Shown: piece by piece, positions 31,757-42,396 of the stretch
How positions within the stretch are numbered: position 1 is the first letter of the stretch
How the letters are laid out: each line of letters starts with the position of its first letter
Source of the DNA: Pegoplata infirma
Taxonomy: Eukaryota > Arthropoda > Insecta > Diptera > Anthomyiidae
Reading direction: 5' to 3'
Assembly: GCA_963921195.1 (NCBI GenBank)
Contig: OY992537.1
Span: 51,112,313 to 51,176,312 of the forward strand
DNA length: 64,000 bases
Notes under the pieces: generated by a model
The model's input: the letters and a program-made list of their open reading frames with translations, nothing else
What the model was told of the DNA's origin: nothing
Databases searched by the model: none
Position numbers and translations under genes: made by a program

Positions 31757-32659
31757 TCATTCTTTATTTTTTAAAACTTCCTTAACATGTGTTGGTATCT
31801 TGACCCGTTTTCTTTTAGGTTTCATCTCAGTTTTGCTCTTATCATCCAATTTATGTTCCTTTGCATTTTGCAATTGCTGTTGAGGTTTTTGATTTTGTCT
31901 AGGTTGAAATTGAGTTTGTTTTTTACTTTTTTTACAAGATAGTGGATTGGGATTTTTATGTCCTTTTGGTTTACGTTGTGGTTGGGTATCATCTTTTTTG
32001 TCTAGCCCCTCTTTATGTTTGAGGAACATAATTTTCTTTTCAGCTTCTTGAGGCAAAAGATTATTGGCTTTTCTATGGACCCATTTTTTGGATGCATCTG
32101 AAGGAGCTTCTAGCACAGGAGCAGCTTTGTGTAAATAAAGTAAACATCTTCCTGGTACTTTACGTAAGCTTCCTTGAAGAAGGCGATCCTGACTAGCAAC
32201 AATGTAGCGTGAGTCTTTGGTCTGCAGGCAACAAATTATTTAAAATCATAATTTAATAAAAAATTACATTCCTACCATTTGTTTTATACACTCAGCTGCA
32301 GTGACTGGTTTTCCTTCATGCCCACATTTGTGCACAAAGAATTGTTTAACAATTTGTGTGGCTCCCGTCAGAGGGGCTCCCAAAGATTCAGCCTCTAATA
32401 TAATGCATTGTGTGGTTAACAATTTAACTTGGGTTTGTAAGTATTTTTTAATTTGTTCTTCTATAATAACTTTATTCTGGAAAGCAAATTTAAAAATTTA
32501 TTAGTTTAAAAAAGAAAAATGTTTCCCTGCTTGCGGTACCTTCAAGGCAGCTTGACAAAATGTGGCATCAACCAGTACTTGATACGGTTCATGATATTGA
32601 AAGTGTGTCACAAAAAACATTAACGTTTTGTGGGATTTTTTATTACGCGTTATTTTCAT
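31757..32659 (-). CDS. Utp23: rRNA-processing protein Utp23 homologue, three exons
   Basis: Utp23 is a nucleolar PIN-domain protein of the small-subunit processome, needed for early 18S rRNA maturation and linked to snR30/U17. The coding exons are 32659-32540 (residues 1-40), 32476-32276 (41-107) and 32221-31757 (108-261). The introns are short (63 and 54 nt), phase 0, with donors GTACCG and GTAGGA and acceptors TTTCCAG and CTGCAG. Exon 1 reads like the family start: basic N-terminus, EPYQVLVDATFCQAAL with the conserved Asp31. Exon 2 has TTQCIILEAESLG and the Cys/His-rich FVHKCGHEG, then AECIKQM. Exon 3 has YIVASQD, then RKVPG. In the family these form a degenerate PIN fold plus zinc site. 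The C-terminal 115 residues are Lys/Gln/Pro-rich and probably disordered. 261 residues compares with about 250 in relatives. Confidence 0.9.
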
Positions 32660-32844
32660 ATTTTTATTAAATATTTGCTAAAAATCTTTTGAAAATTTTC
32701 GAAAAAAGCAAAACAAATTTAATTCAGAGTTGCAAGTTGCATGCATATTGCGGCTGGCGGCGTCTCATTCCAAAATCAGAAGGCGGCTGAATATAAAATT
32801 GAAAAAGAAGACAGCAAACAATCGGGGCTATTCCTGTTGTCATA

Positions 32845-33180
32845 AGCTGCCCATTCACTTGCAATATTATTGTTCAACTTTTCAAATTGTACAATAATAT
32901 CGCTTGTGTGTATGTAATATTTACGGTTGTGCAATATATTGGAGAATATCAAAACACTTTTGATATTTATTGTACAAACAAGAATACTGCAATATATTTT
33001 ATCAGTGTGTTGTCTATATTGTACAACTTTTATTATGTTATGTTTATGTTTATATCTTGTACAATATATTGGGTTTAAGTATTGAGCAATTTTATTTGCT
33101 GTGTAGGGTAAAACGACAATAATATTGTAAAATAATTTTTTTTTAAGTTGAGCAATTTTATTGCAAGTGAATGGGCAGCT
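32845..33180. mobile_element. MITE, AGCTGCCCATTCACTTGCAAT ends, upstream of Utp23
   Basis: A 336-bp element whose TIRs AGCTGCCCATTCACTTGCAA and TTGCAAGTGAATGGGCAGCT are perfect over 20 bp. The interior has repeated TTGTACAATAT/ATATTGTACAA words. ATA flanks both sides and may be the target duplication. It lies 186 bp upstream of the Utp23 start codon, so it could sit in or near the promoter. Confidence 0.85.
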
Positions 33181-33870
33181 ATAAACGCGTTTAAAACGCG
33201 TCGAAGGTATTTTTTGGTATTCCTGAATACGTTGGAGATGATACAGACGAAAAACATATGTTTTTTTTTTATTATCGTTGACATTCGACGTATTCCTCAA
33301 TTCGTCTTCGACGCCAGATTCATACAATTTTGTTCGACATCTTTTTTGGCGCGTTTTTATAGAAAATAGTGTTTTTTTTTTAACTAAATCATTAAAACTC
33401 ATAGAATTTTCTTTTAAATACCAATTAAGTGTTTTATTTTTGTATAAATTATATAATAAAAATGTCTCCGGCGGAATAAAAACCATGAAAATGCAAACTG
33501 CATTTGTTCCCGGACTGTGCCACACAGGGAAAGATTTTTGTTTATGGCGATTTTTTGTTTAATTTCTGAAGTTTAATAACTTCTTCTTAATTTTTTAATT
33601 ATGTATATTATAGTAAGATTGAAAATAAATATAAAATATGATCCGCAATATAATTTTAATTCATGTTATTTTATATGTTTTGTTGTTTTTTTGTGTTTTG
33701 CTAGTGATGACAAAAATTAATCGATATTCCTTCACCGATACCACTGAAGTATTGTAGAATGTGGTGAAACTCGGTCGTCGAAAGTGAAACTCATTCGACG
33801 TCGAAGTGATGCGCGTATTTAGAAATAAGGATGAATAAATAGAATATAACTTGTCTTTTTGGAGTCTTAA
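33181..33870. other. Unassigned spacer with CGTCGAA-rich segment
   Basis: 33181-33365 begins ATAAACGCGTTTAAAACGCG and ends GGCGCGTTTTTATAG, so it may be a small decayed inverted-repeat element. 33366-33870 shows no gene. The two plus-strand ORFs here (33148-33369 and 33278-33562) have no recognisable family and run through repeat ends. Confidence 0.4.
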
Positions 33871-33995
33871 GCCATGTTCACACTACAAGAACTTACCATG
33901 GTAAGTTGAGATGATTTTGCAATTTTTCTTTATGCTAGTACAATCTGAGATGATTTTGTAAATCACTATGTGATTTTGTTCAAAGGAAAATCACA

Positions 33996-35828
33996 CACGC
34001 AAAAAAAAATCTGTGTCAGATTGAGCAATCCTACTTGGTAAAAATTTTTTCATACCAAAAAAATTTTTTTAACAAATTTTTGCTAAAATTATGCTTGTCG
34101 ATGTTAAAGTAACATAATTAGTCTTTTATGTAAAATAACCAAGGTTGGTTACCGAAACGAATAACGGTAAGGGTAACGGTAACGGTATCTAATTTTTATT
34201 TATTTCGGTAAAGGTAACGGTAAGTGTTTTCAAATCGTTTCGGTAACGGTATGTACCGGTACCGAACCAACCAAACCGGTACGTACCGGTATTATTAATT
34301 TAGTTAAAAATTTGAAAAAAGATAGAACTGAAAGCTAAAAATATTTTATAGACCCAAAAACCAGTATAGATTTGATATGATTATTATTTTTGTCATTTAT
34401 TTTATGATAATTTGCAAATTATAAATTTAAAATTATGTTAGCAATTTGATTTTATTTTTTTGTTCGTTAAAATCCCTTAAAACAGGTAAAATTTTGAATA
34501 CCGGTACAATACCGGTAACTTCTAATAATTATAACGGTAACGGTAAGGGTAGCGGTATTTTAAAAATATTTTTAGCGGTATCGGTAACGGTAACGGTATT
34601 CGATTTGAAAGGGTTTTGAATCGGTAACGGTATAATAAGGGTAACGGTAACCAACCATGAAAATAACCAAGTAGCTTGCACAATAACGCAAATTACTTGC
34701 ACAAAAATTTATCGAAAGAAAACAACAAAAAAAAAACAAAATACAGACCGCCATTTTCATTTTGTACTTTTATGTGCGTGCTTCGTTCATTTTTTGTGTT
34801 ATAAAAACGTAAGAAGGAAATTGATAAATAAAATTAAAATAAATTAATAAATAAAAATAAATTATTAGTTTTTTAAAAGATAAATAAATGTAAGATAAAA
34901 AAAAATGCTAAAGTTAATTTTGCTGTCATAACTTAAAACACCATTCATTTATCAAAACCAATGGAGTCCCATACGTTTGTTTCAATGAATTACAAATGGA
35001 ATGATAAAGTGAGTATACCCCTATTCCGAAGACACCAATAAGGTTTAATAGATTTTTAGTTAAAAATTAGTGTTTGGTAATAATTTCCTATTTTTACAGG
35101 GTACTGCTAAATAAATTTTTCAAGCTATGGGGAATCCTTCACTACAATAAAAAGCGTGGGCACCATTCCTCCCTTTAGTCATAAAATTAAAACCTAAAAG
35201 CTCATTTATATAGCAAAGCCAATGGAGTCCAACCCTGTTTTGATGAGTTACAAATGGAATCACAAAGTAAGTGTTCCTTCTAACCAAAAGACCAATGGGA
35301 TTTACAAGTTTTTTAAATTAAAAATTTATGTTTTGTAATAATTTTCTATTTTTACAGGATGCTTTTAAATAAATTCGCGAAGCTATAGCGGACCCTTCAC
35401 TTCAAGAAAAAGCGTAGGCAGCAGTCACTGGAGAAAATTGTACATAAAGGGTCAGTTGGTCGGTGGTAAATAAAATCCTACACAACATTTATTATATTAA
35501 TATGGATTTATTCTGTGAAAATTTTAAATTCAACAAATATACAAATTTTTACAAAAATTTTATAGAAAAATTATTTTAGCATAAATGTGTTAATTTTTAG
35601 CATTATTTTTAGTCACCTTTTCTAATAATTTTGGTATATTTCACCATATTTATTTTGGTATATTTTACCAAGTTTTTGCTTAAATAGCATTAGCATTTTC
35701 TTCAAAATTTTTTACATAAGTGTTTTGGCTAAATTACGAAAACTACTTCGTCGGTTGTAGTTTTAGCATATTTTTGGTAAAATTATGCCAGATTTTTGCT
35801 CACTCCGACACAAGTTTTTTTTTGCGTG
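33996..35828 (+). mobile_element. Element Y, full copy, inserted in element X
   Basis: A 1.83-kb element with ends CACGCAAAAAAAAATCTGTG and (inverted) CACGCAAAAAAAAACTTGTG. The 2-bp CA is repeated at the junctions when compared with intact element X. It contains a GGTAAC array (34147-34655) and two related blocks (34960-35110 and 35200-35420) with CAATGGAGTCC, ACAAATGGAAT and CTTCACT. No transposase ORF. Confidence 0.8.
34147..34655 (+). repeat. GGTAACGGTAAC-type repeat with ACCGGT clusters
   Basis: Two clusters (34165-34300 and 34500-34655) of GGTAACGGTAAC and GGTAAGGGTAAC, mixed with ACCGGTACGTACCGGT palindromes and separated by AT-rich DNA. Related in words to the CCGGGAATACCGG array at 14698-14850. 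Confidence 0.75.
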
Positions 35829-35867
35829 CATAGTGATTTTAAAATCACGCTAGTCTGTATACAGTAT

Positions 35868-36518
35868 TAATCGAGATCGCGTCGGAGAAGCATCTATTCG
35901 TCGCTGAAATTATTTTATAAATTTAGAAACGTGTTTGTGTTTGACGGTCGCTAGTATTGGATATTTCTCCGCGAGTACCGTTAGACAACGTTGTCTAACC
36001 ATACTCAAACACACGCACGTGTTAAGGAAGCGTCGTTTCACTCTTCCATTGTGAGGGCAATGGTCGTATTGTGTCCGGAGTTTCCCACGTGTTAAAACCC
36101 CACAAAAACTTTATCCCCACAAAGGTGGCATATAGACTTCGTGTCTCGGTCACCTTTTTATTCGTCCATCCGTGGACGAGCTGTAGCATTGCTACACCAC
36201 TGAAGAAGAAGAACTTGTCTTTTTAAGTGAATTGCTGATACAAAAGTTAACGCCCCCATTTGAGTAGGCGAGGTTTTTCTTAAATATTTGAAAAAACATT
36301 TATCCGATTTGAAATCAGGGACATAGTCCCAGATATTCAAGAAAACATTTCACTTTGAAGACGCGTTCATTCGTAAAAGGGCGTGGCCGCTCTAAAGTGA
36401 GGTGTTTACGAGGCTAAGAAAAATCCTCTTATACGGGGTTCACACTTGCTGTTTTGAAGTGTTCAAGAGTAAGATGTTTAAAAAAGTTTTATTATGTTTG
36501 AAGCCATTTCGGTAAACT
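35868..36518. other. Unassigned spacer
   Basis: More GC-balanced than its neighbours (for example GTTAGACAACGTTGTCTAAC, a 20-bp perfect palindrome at 35980-35999). Only a 60-codon minus ORF of no recognised family is present. Possibly a decayed element or old coding sequence. Confidence 0.4.
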
Positions 36519-36635
36519 GGGGGCTAATTATGTAACTTGATAATCGTTTAATTATCCATAAAATGACACTATATGGTAATAGAATAACAATAAAAACGAT
36601 ACGATTGACGACTATCAAGTTACATCATTACCCCC
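36519..36635. repeat. 117-bp hairpin, GGGGGCTAATTATGTAACTTG arms
   Basis: The left arm GGGGGCTAATTATGTAACTT, then GATAATCGT pairs with the right arm ACGACTATC, then AAGTTACATCATTACCCCC. A following CTGGTTCAGTTCCACCAG adds a second small palindrome. Likely a short MITE. Confidence 0.7.
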
Positions 36636-37340
36636 CTGGTTCAGTTCCACCAGGGGGGAACTGAATATTAACACAAAATATTGGATCTGTAGGGCATCGT
36701 CTTTGGCTCCCTTTTTACCTTAAAAATCGGAAAGTTCAAAACAAAGTGATAATAAATTAGTTAATTTTTTTGTTGCTTAAAATATAAGGACATTACTGAA
36801 AAAGTGTTTTTATGGTAAAAAAAATTGTTTTGGTCCCTACAAAATTTAAAAAAAAAATGTTCTTCAAAAATAATTTTTTTTTTAATTTCAAACTTTTCAA
36901 GCTAAAAAAGGAACCGAAAGACATTGCCCTACAGGTCCTATATTTTTTTATAATAATATTGACCCTAAAAGGCAACAAAGACATTGCCCTACCATAGGGG
37001 TGAAACGAACAAGTTTCGCAAATGTGTATGTATTAGTGACGGCACGCGCGTGTAACTTTTGACGTTTCATACAAAACGTAAACAAACAACGAAAATACAG
37101 ATGCAAAAGCTCACACGTACAGGCACACGTATTCTAGGCAGAGAAGTAAATTTAGTACTATTTTGTATGCGTCCATATTGAAAGTACCAAAATTAGCACT
37201 CGTGTTGCATGTCTATATGGTCTGTGTGCCCTACAGATCCAATATATTTTTGTAACAACATTGACCCTAAAAGACAACTATTCTGCCGCCGAAGATTTTG
37301 AAATTAAAAATAAAAATGAAAAATTTGCTCAGCCCTAATG
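36636..37340. repeat. Repeated GCCCTACAGATCC block
   Basis: Three related segments carry GGATCTGTAGGGCA, or inverted TGCCCTACAGGTCC, followed by ATATTTTTTTATAATAATATTGACCCTAAAAGGCAAC (around 36683, 36925-36990 and 37225-37275). It looks like ends of a decayed element. No gene. Confidence 0.5.
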
Positions 37341-37640
37341 CACAGACTAAATACAGACTCGACAGTAGAGTTTTATAAGAAAAAATTGGGAAAAACTAAG
37401 CGATTTTAGGAGAAAACACAGCGGTTTTAAGTCCGTTTTACGCTAACATGGCAACACTTTCTACGACTTAGGAGTGAGTGAAACAACAAAAACCGATCTG
37501 GCATCCATTTTTCTTATGGCGCGTTATATCAGTTTTCTCTTTCTAACCTAATTCGTAGAATAAATTGAAAATATTAACCATATGGTTAAAGAATACTTTT
37601 TTGACACCTGTCACTTATGTCGAGTCTGTATTAGTCTGTG
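37341..37640 (+). mobile_element. CACAGAC MITE, copy F (full 300 bp)
   Basis: Exactly 300 bp with the same TIRs and interior as copies B-D. The intact interior site ATATGGTTAAAGAATAC shows the unoccupied form of the target used by copy D. Flanks CCTAATG and CCTAACA match at 5 of 7 positions, a decayed 7-bp duplication. Confidence 0.9.
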
Positions 37641-37642
37641 CC

Positions 37643-37891
37643 TAACACAAGTTCTACACGTACCAGAAAAGCATAGATTTTTCTGTTAACAAACGTCAGT
37701 TGTTTTATGTTAACGCATCGTGGACATAATTGTTAAGCATTTTCCCTTAACAATTATGTTAGAGATAAATCAAATCGTAATGTCTACAGTATTATTTAAA
37801 TTAAATCGATGTAAATACATTAACAAAAAATTAAGTGACATTTGTTAACAGAAATATCTATGCATTTCTGGTACGTGTAGAACATGTGTTA
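37643..37891. mobile_element. 249-bp MITE, TAACACAAGTTCTACACGTACC ends
   Basis: The left arm TAACACAAGTTCTACACGTA, then CCAGAAAAGCATAGA and TGTTAACA pairs with the right arm TGTTAACA, then TCTATGCATTTCTGG and TACGTGTAGAACATGTGTTA. It abuts the CACAGAC copy F. No ORF. Confidence 0.8.
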
Positions 37892-38930
37892 TGCATATAG
37901 AGAAAATTGTCCGCCAATAGAATGAACGTTTGCGATAGTGGACGGCAAATAAATTAACTGGCTTGTATTTCTCATCACAACACGTTTAGCTTCTTCTTGA
38001 TAAAATAAATCATTCACAACCACGTGCTAACAATTCACAATAGAAATCAATAGAGCTGCCAAGGTATTGTAATTATAACCGTTAATTATTTTCATTCAAA
38101 GACAAAAAAATAAATTAACCCCCCAATTTTGTTATAACGAGCCGCGTTGTCAAAATTTCTCAGTAATTTGTAAAAATTAAAAAATTAAGCAAAAATTATG
38201 GCATACATTTTCATAAAAAATGCATTTTAATAAGATTTCATTACGTTTAACACCTACAAGCGAAATTTCAAACAAATATTTCCTGTTTTCATGAATTTTT
38301 TGTGATATTTTGTTAATATCAGGAGTTTGAATTGTATGGGGACTACAAGTACAACTTAGGATTTGTATAAAAAATATGATTACATGCCAAATTTCAAAAG
38401 AATACCTATTAAAATACAGTTTAGAGAGCCATTAAAACCAAATATTTAGCGGACGATTTTGTAGGGACTGGGTCTAAACATGGACCGAATTTCCTGTTGC
38501 TAAAAAAGCTCTGTTTCAAATTTCAGACAAATAAAATTTTGATTGATAAAATTTCCGTAGACTGGTGTAGGTCATAAAAAATGTTTTTCGACCCAGCTTA
38601 AAAACACCGGAAATATTAATAACCCCTGAATTTAGAAAATAAATGAAGGTCTGGCAGCCCATTTCCACAACAGCTGTCTGTATTTATCCTTTTTCTTGCT
38701 TTATTTTGATTGTGTATGTGGTTGCGAATTTGAAGTGCATCTGTTTTAAAGAAATGTGAACATTTTATTAACAAATTAATAAATCACGTAAATTGTAAAA
38801 ATAAAGAATTAAAATTAAAAAAATAAAGTTTAACATACTTTCGTAAATTAAATAAAAATATTTTAGTGGTGAGTAAAAAATAATTACAATGCAAATATTT
38901 ATTTTTTTAGTTTATATTACTACCCAGTTG
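37892..38930. other. AT-rich spacer, no supported gene
   Basis: No ORF, TIR or recognised family in about 1 kb. 38460-38660 is slightly more complex but carries stops in all frames. Confidence 0.4.
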
Positions 38931-40026
38931 GTCAAAACGTCGTAGACGACACTTTCTAACGATTTTGTAAGTGACAATTATTGTCAATGGAAACAAGTTG
39001 TCTTCACTGGCATTGGTCCAAAAAAATTTTTTTTTTTAGCGGTGATTTCGAAAAAAGAAAATTGTCGGCGACACGTATATAGCGAGTTATCTCGACTTGA
39101 AGTTTTTTGCTTATAACTTCGTTATTTATTGTTCGATTTCAAAATTATTGGTGTCATTCGAAAAGTAATTGAAATATCTTCCATTTTGGTAAAAAAAAAA
39201 TTATTAACCCATAAAAGGCAAACAAAAAAACATTTTTTTTTTTTGTTGAGAATTTTCGTAAAAAACAACTATCTGCGCAGCGGTCTTCGGCCGGGCTTAG
39301 GGATTACAAACTCTATAAATTAATTTAGCGGCTTCGCTAAATAAAGTTTTTTTGTATCAAGCCTTTTGCCCGGTTATAATATTTGAATTTCAAGTCGACA
39401 TAACTCGCAAACCAGATCTCGCTGAAAAAAATTACCCAAATATTTTCGATTTCTGATCAAAAGATCTATCTCTGGTAACTTTGGAGCAATTCGACCAACG
39501 CCAGTAAACTCACCACGGTGAACCTCAGCGATGTTTAGGTTCAACTTTAGTGTCGACGAAAAGTGTAAACGCAGTTCGATTTCTACTTGATTAAATGTCA
39601 CAAAACTGTTACCAGCGAAATCGTAGCTGCTCGCATTCGCAAGATATCGCGAAATTAGTGTTGTTGTACTTTCTAAAATTTTGACAATGAAGTTTTTTAA
39701 ATATCTTCAAAAACTGAGTATGCAGATTTAATTGTATTTATTTGCAGGTCACAAAACAGTTAACATCAAAATCATATCTTCTCAATTTCGCGAGAAATCG
39801 CAAAATTAAAAAAAAATTGGGAAAAAAATATTTTTCGCGTAAATTAGCAGTCAAGATATTGATTTGAGCAGTTTTACCACATTTAACCACGTAAAATTTA
39901 AACTGCATACAATATATTTGTCGGGTATTGATTTTTTTCCCTTTATTTTAGACACTAAAGAAAAACTTTATTAATTAATATAAAAGCTTGAACAGTAATA
40001 TTGCAATTTCTCGGGAAATTGATCAG

Positions 40027-41050
40027 TAGGGTTCGGATTTTTATGCAAATGCATATTTGTTGTCGCCAGTCTGAGAGCAACAAAAACTAAATATCTTTGC
40101 GAATCAAGAAATTTGCAGTAAAATGGCATTGATTTGTTAGTGCATATTTTTGCATATTTTGCTTTTAATGCATATTTTTGCATATATTGCTGATATTACA
40201 TATTTTTGTCGCATATTTTGAAAAAAAGTGTTTTTTTTTTATTTTTTAATGCGTATTTTTTTAACTGACACAATTAAAAATTTACTTAAAAGTTTTTAAG
40301 AAAATTTGAGTTAATAATTTAATAAAAATTTTATAATTTTTTTTTTTTTTTTAATTTTATTTTTTTTTCTCTTAGTTTTTTTTTCATTCTCATTTAGTAT
40401 ATAGTTTTTTGTTTATGTAAATTAAAGTTTGAAATCATCTTTATGAAATTTTCCAATGTCTTAAATGTTTTTGGTAAAAGATTAAAAAAAATATTTTTTT
40501 TTTGTAAAAAAAAGTGAAACTTTTTTAATCTTTTTTTAAAAAAAAATTGATAAATTTTGAGTAAATTTTTACTTGACACAAATAAAAACTTTATTAAAAA
40601 AAACGAAAAATTTTGAGTAAAGTTTTAATTGTGTCAATTAAAACTTTACTAAAAATTTTTGGTATACATTTAATAAATTTTTATTAAAAGTTTACTACAT
40701 ACTTTTAAATCGTTTACTGGTGCAAAATTGAGTAGTTTTTTACTCAATAGTATTACAAATTTACTCAAAAAGTTTTTTTTTTTTTTTAACTTTTATAATT
40801 TTGTGTTTTACTTCATTTGAACTTGAACTTTTGTGTTTATTGTACCTAATTTTCGTTTATAATACTTAATTTTTACGATTTTTATGTTCTTTTTTGTTTT
40901 ACTTGTTAATTTTATTTTTTATCATTAATTAATGTTTAAAAAAAAATTTAAGTGCATATTTTTTAAATTTTTAGCGCATATTTTTCTATTTTTGGTACAT
41001 GTTTTATGCGCATAAAACGCGATTTTAACTGCATAAAAGTCCGAACCCTA
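40027..41050. mobile_element. hAT-like element with 8-bp duplication TTGATCAG
   Basis: A 1,024-bp insertion with TIRs TAGGGTTCGGATTTTTATGC and GCATAAAAGTCCGAACCCTA (19 of 20 alike). Perfect direct repeats TTGATCAG lie at 40019-40026 and 41051-41058. Removing it rejoins a tandem-repeat unit. The subterminal regions carry TGCATATTTTTGCATATTT repeats; the interior is T-rich with TTTACTCAA words. No transposase ORF. Confidence 0.9.
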
Positions 41051-41640
41051 TTGATCAGCTATAATTTTTATGCTTGCAGTTTTGTCACCTTTAATAACCC
41101 CGAATTCAAACTGCATACCACATTTTTGTCGTAAATTGAAGTAAATGTTTTACAGACCAAAAATAACACAAATTAATGAATAAATAGTAGTTTAGCGAGT
41201 TTTTTAGCGATATCTCAAAGAATTGAGCAGCTAGAATTTAAATGTTAACAGCCTTATCACCTTTAATCAATAGCAAATCAAACTGCATTTCGTTTTTTTC
41301 AACAATGTTAAAGAAACTTCTTTTATTAATCAAAACAAGAAATACCCCCAAAAAGCTGTTTTTCGCTATTTCTCGCGAAAGTGAGCAGCTATAATTTTTT
41401 TGTGTGCAGTTTTAATTTCTTCCAACATGCTCAAATCGAACTGCATACCACTTTTTTTTATTATTTCTAAAGAACCGGTTTTAAAATATAAATAAAAAAT
41501 AAAAAAAAAAATATATAATAATGCGATATCTCGCGAAATTTAACACCTACAATTTCGATGTCAACAGCTGTGTGACTTTTGATCAAGCACAAGTAAAACT
41601 GTATACCATGTTTTTACGAAATTTTAAAGAAACCAAGAAA

Positions 41641-41785
41641 GACCGAATTTACACAAGGCAATTTTAATTGCGGCAATTTTGATTTTCTAGTGTATCAGAG
41701 AGAGAGGGAAGAATCTTAGATCTCTCTCTGATACACGATAAAATCAGAATTGCCGCAATTAAAATTGCCTAATGTAAATACGGTC
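41641..41785. repeat. 145-bp near-perfect hairpin MITE
   Basis: Left arm GACCGAATTTACACAAGGCA, then ATTTTAATTGCGGCAATT and GTGTATCAGAGAGAGA; right arm TCTCTCTGATACAC, then AATTGCCGCAATTAAAAT and TGCCTAATGTAAATACGGTC. About 90% of arm bases pair, and the loop is only about 15 nt. It sits inside the last tandem unit before the inverted segment. Confidence 0.85.
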
Positions 41786-42188
41786 AAACAAAGAAAGCTA
41801 CGATTTCGCTGGTAACAGTTTTGTGACATTTAATCTTGTAGAAATCGAACTGCGCTTACACTTTTCGTCGACACTATAGTTCAACCTAAACATCGCTGAG
41901 GCTCACTGTGTCACCTTAAGCCATATTCGCCAACGACTAATGCTCATAATTTCTACAAGTATTTAACTACGGGTGTAAAATACCTAATAGATATCTTTAC
42001 CTAGCCGGTAAAATAACATTGGAAATTATATTTAGAAAAAAAACCGTCTTAGAAATATTTTAAAAAAAATTTTCAAAAAATGTGTATTAATAATTTAATT
42101 TTGTTTAATCTGAACACTATCAAGCTTAAACTGAAGATTGGAAAATTTCCTATATAGCATTTTTTGTATTAAAATAGTCGACTGATAA

Positions 42189-42368
42189 TGTTATATATGG
42201 TGATGGCATTGACAACACTTTTTTTATCTTTTACTTGATGGCAACTCAAAATGTATTTTGGCGCTATATATATTAATACACATATTTTGTAATACGCATT
42301 TGTTAATGAATTCTCTATTATTAATTGAATAAAGAAATATTGAATTAAACTATAATACGGATTTAATA
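42189..42368 (+). repeat. 5' LTR of Ty3/gypsy element 1
   Basis: 180 bp, TGTTATATATGGTGATGGCA to GGATTTAATA, identical to the copy at 46726-46905. Contains GGCGCTATATATATTAATAC (TATA-like) and GAATAAAG (poly(A)-like). Preceded by GATAA (42184-42188), which is repeated after the right LTR. Confidence 0.95.
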
Positions 42369-42369
42369 T

Positions 42370-42387
42370 TGGTGTCAGAAGTGGGAT
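42370..42387 (+). promoter_or_regulatory. Primer-binding site (tRNA-Leu type)
   Basis: TGGTGTCAGAAGTGGGAT begins one base after the LTR. It is the complement expected for an 18-nt 3' end (with CCA) of an insect tRNA-Leu. The tRNA assignment is from memory of tRNA sequences, not a search. Confidence 0.75.
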
Positions 42388-42396
42388 ACCATAAGT

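Larger units (their letters stand above)
33871..35867 (+). mobile_element. Element X, copy 3, split by element Y
   Basis: The left part 33871-33995 (GCCATGTTCACACTACAAG ... GGAAAATCACA) and right part 35829-35867 (CATAGTGATTTTAAAATCAC ... TGTATACAGTAT) are the two halves of the ~164-bp element X. Comparison with 11321-11484 shows a clean insertion. Confidence 0.85.
38931..41960. repeat. Decayed ~150-bp tandem repeat block between inverted segments
   Basis: Units share CTCGCGAAA-TTGAGCAGCTATAATTT, a stretch like TGCAGTTTTGTCACCTTTAATCA, and CGAACTGCATACCA...TTTTTGTC. At least five decayed copies are visible (about 39700-40020, 41050-41640). Outer segments 39505-39635 and 41805-41930 are inverted copies of each other (CAGCGATGTTTAGGTTCAAC, GTCGACGAAAAGTGTAA, TACCAGCGAAATCGTAGC). 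The block may begin at CCCAGTTGGTCAAAACG (38931). It is interrupted by a hAT-like element and a 145-bp hairpin. Confidence 0.65.

Noticed and set aside
32776..33525. 249-codon minus ORF
   Set aside because: Crosses a complete MITE and low-complexity DNA; no recognised family, and it lies upstream of Utp23 rather than continuing it.
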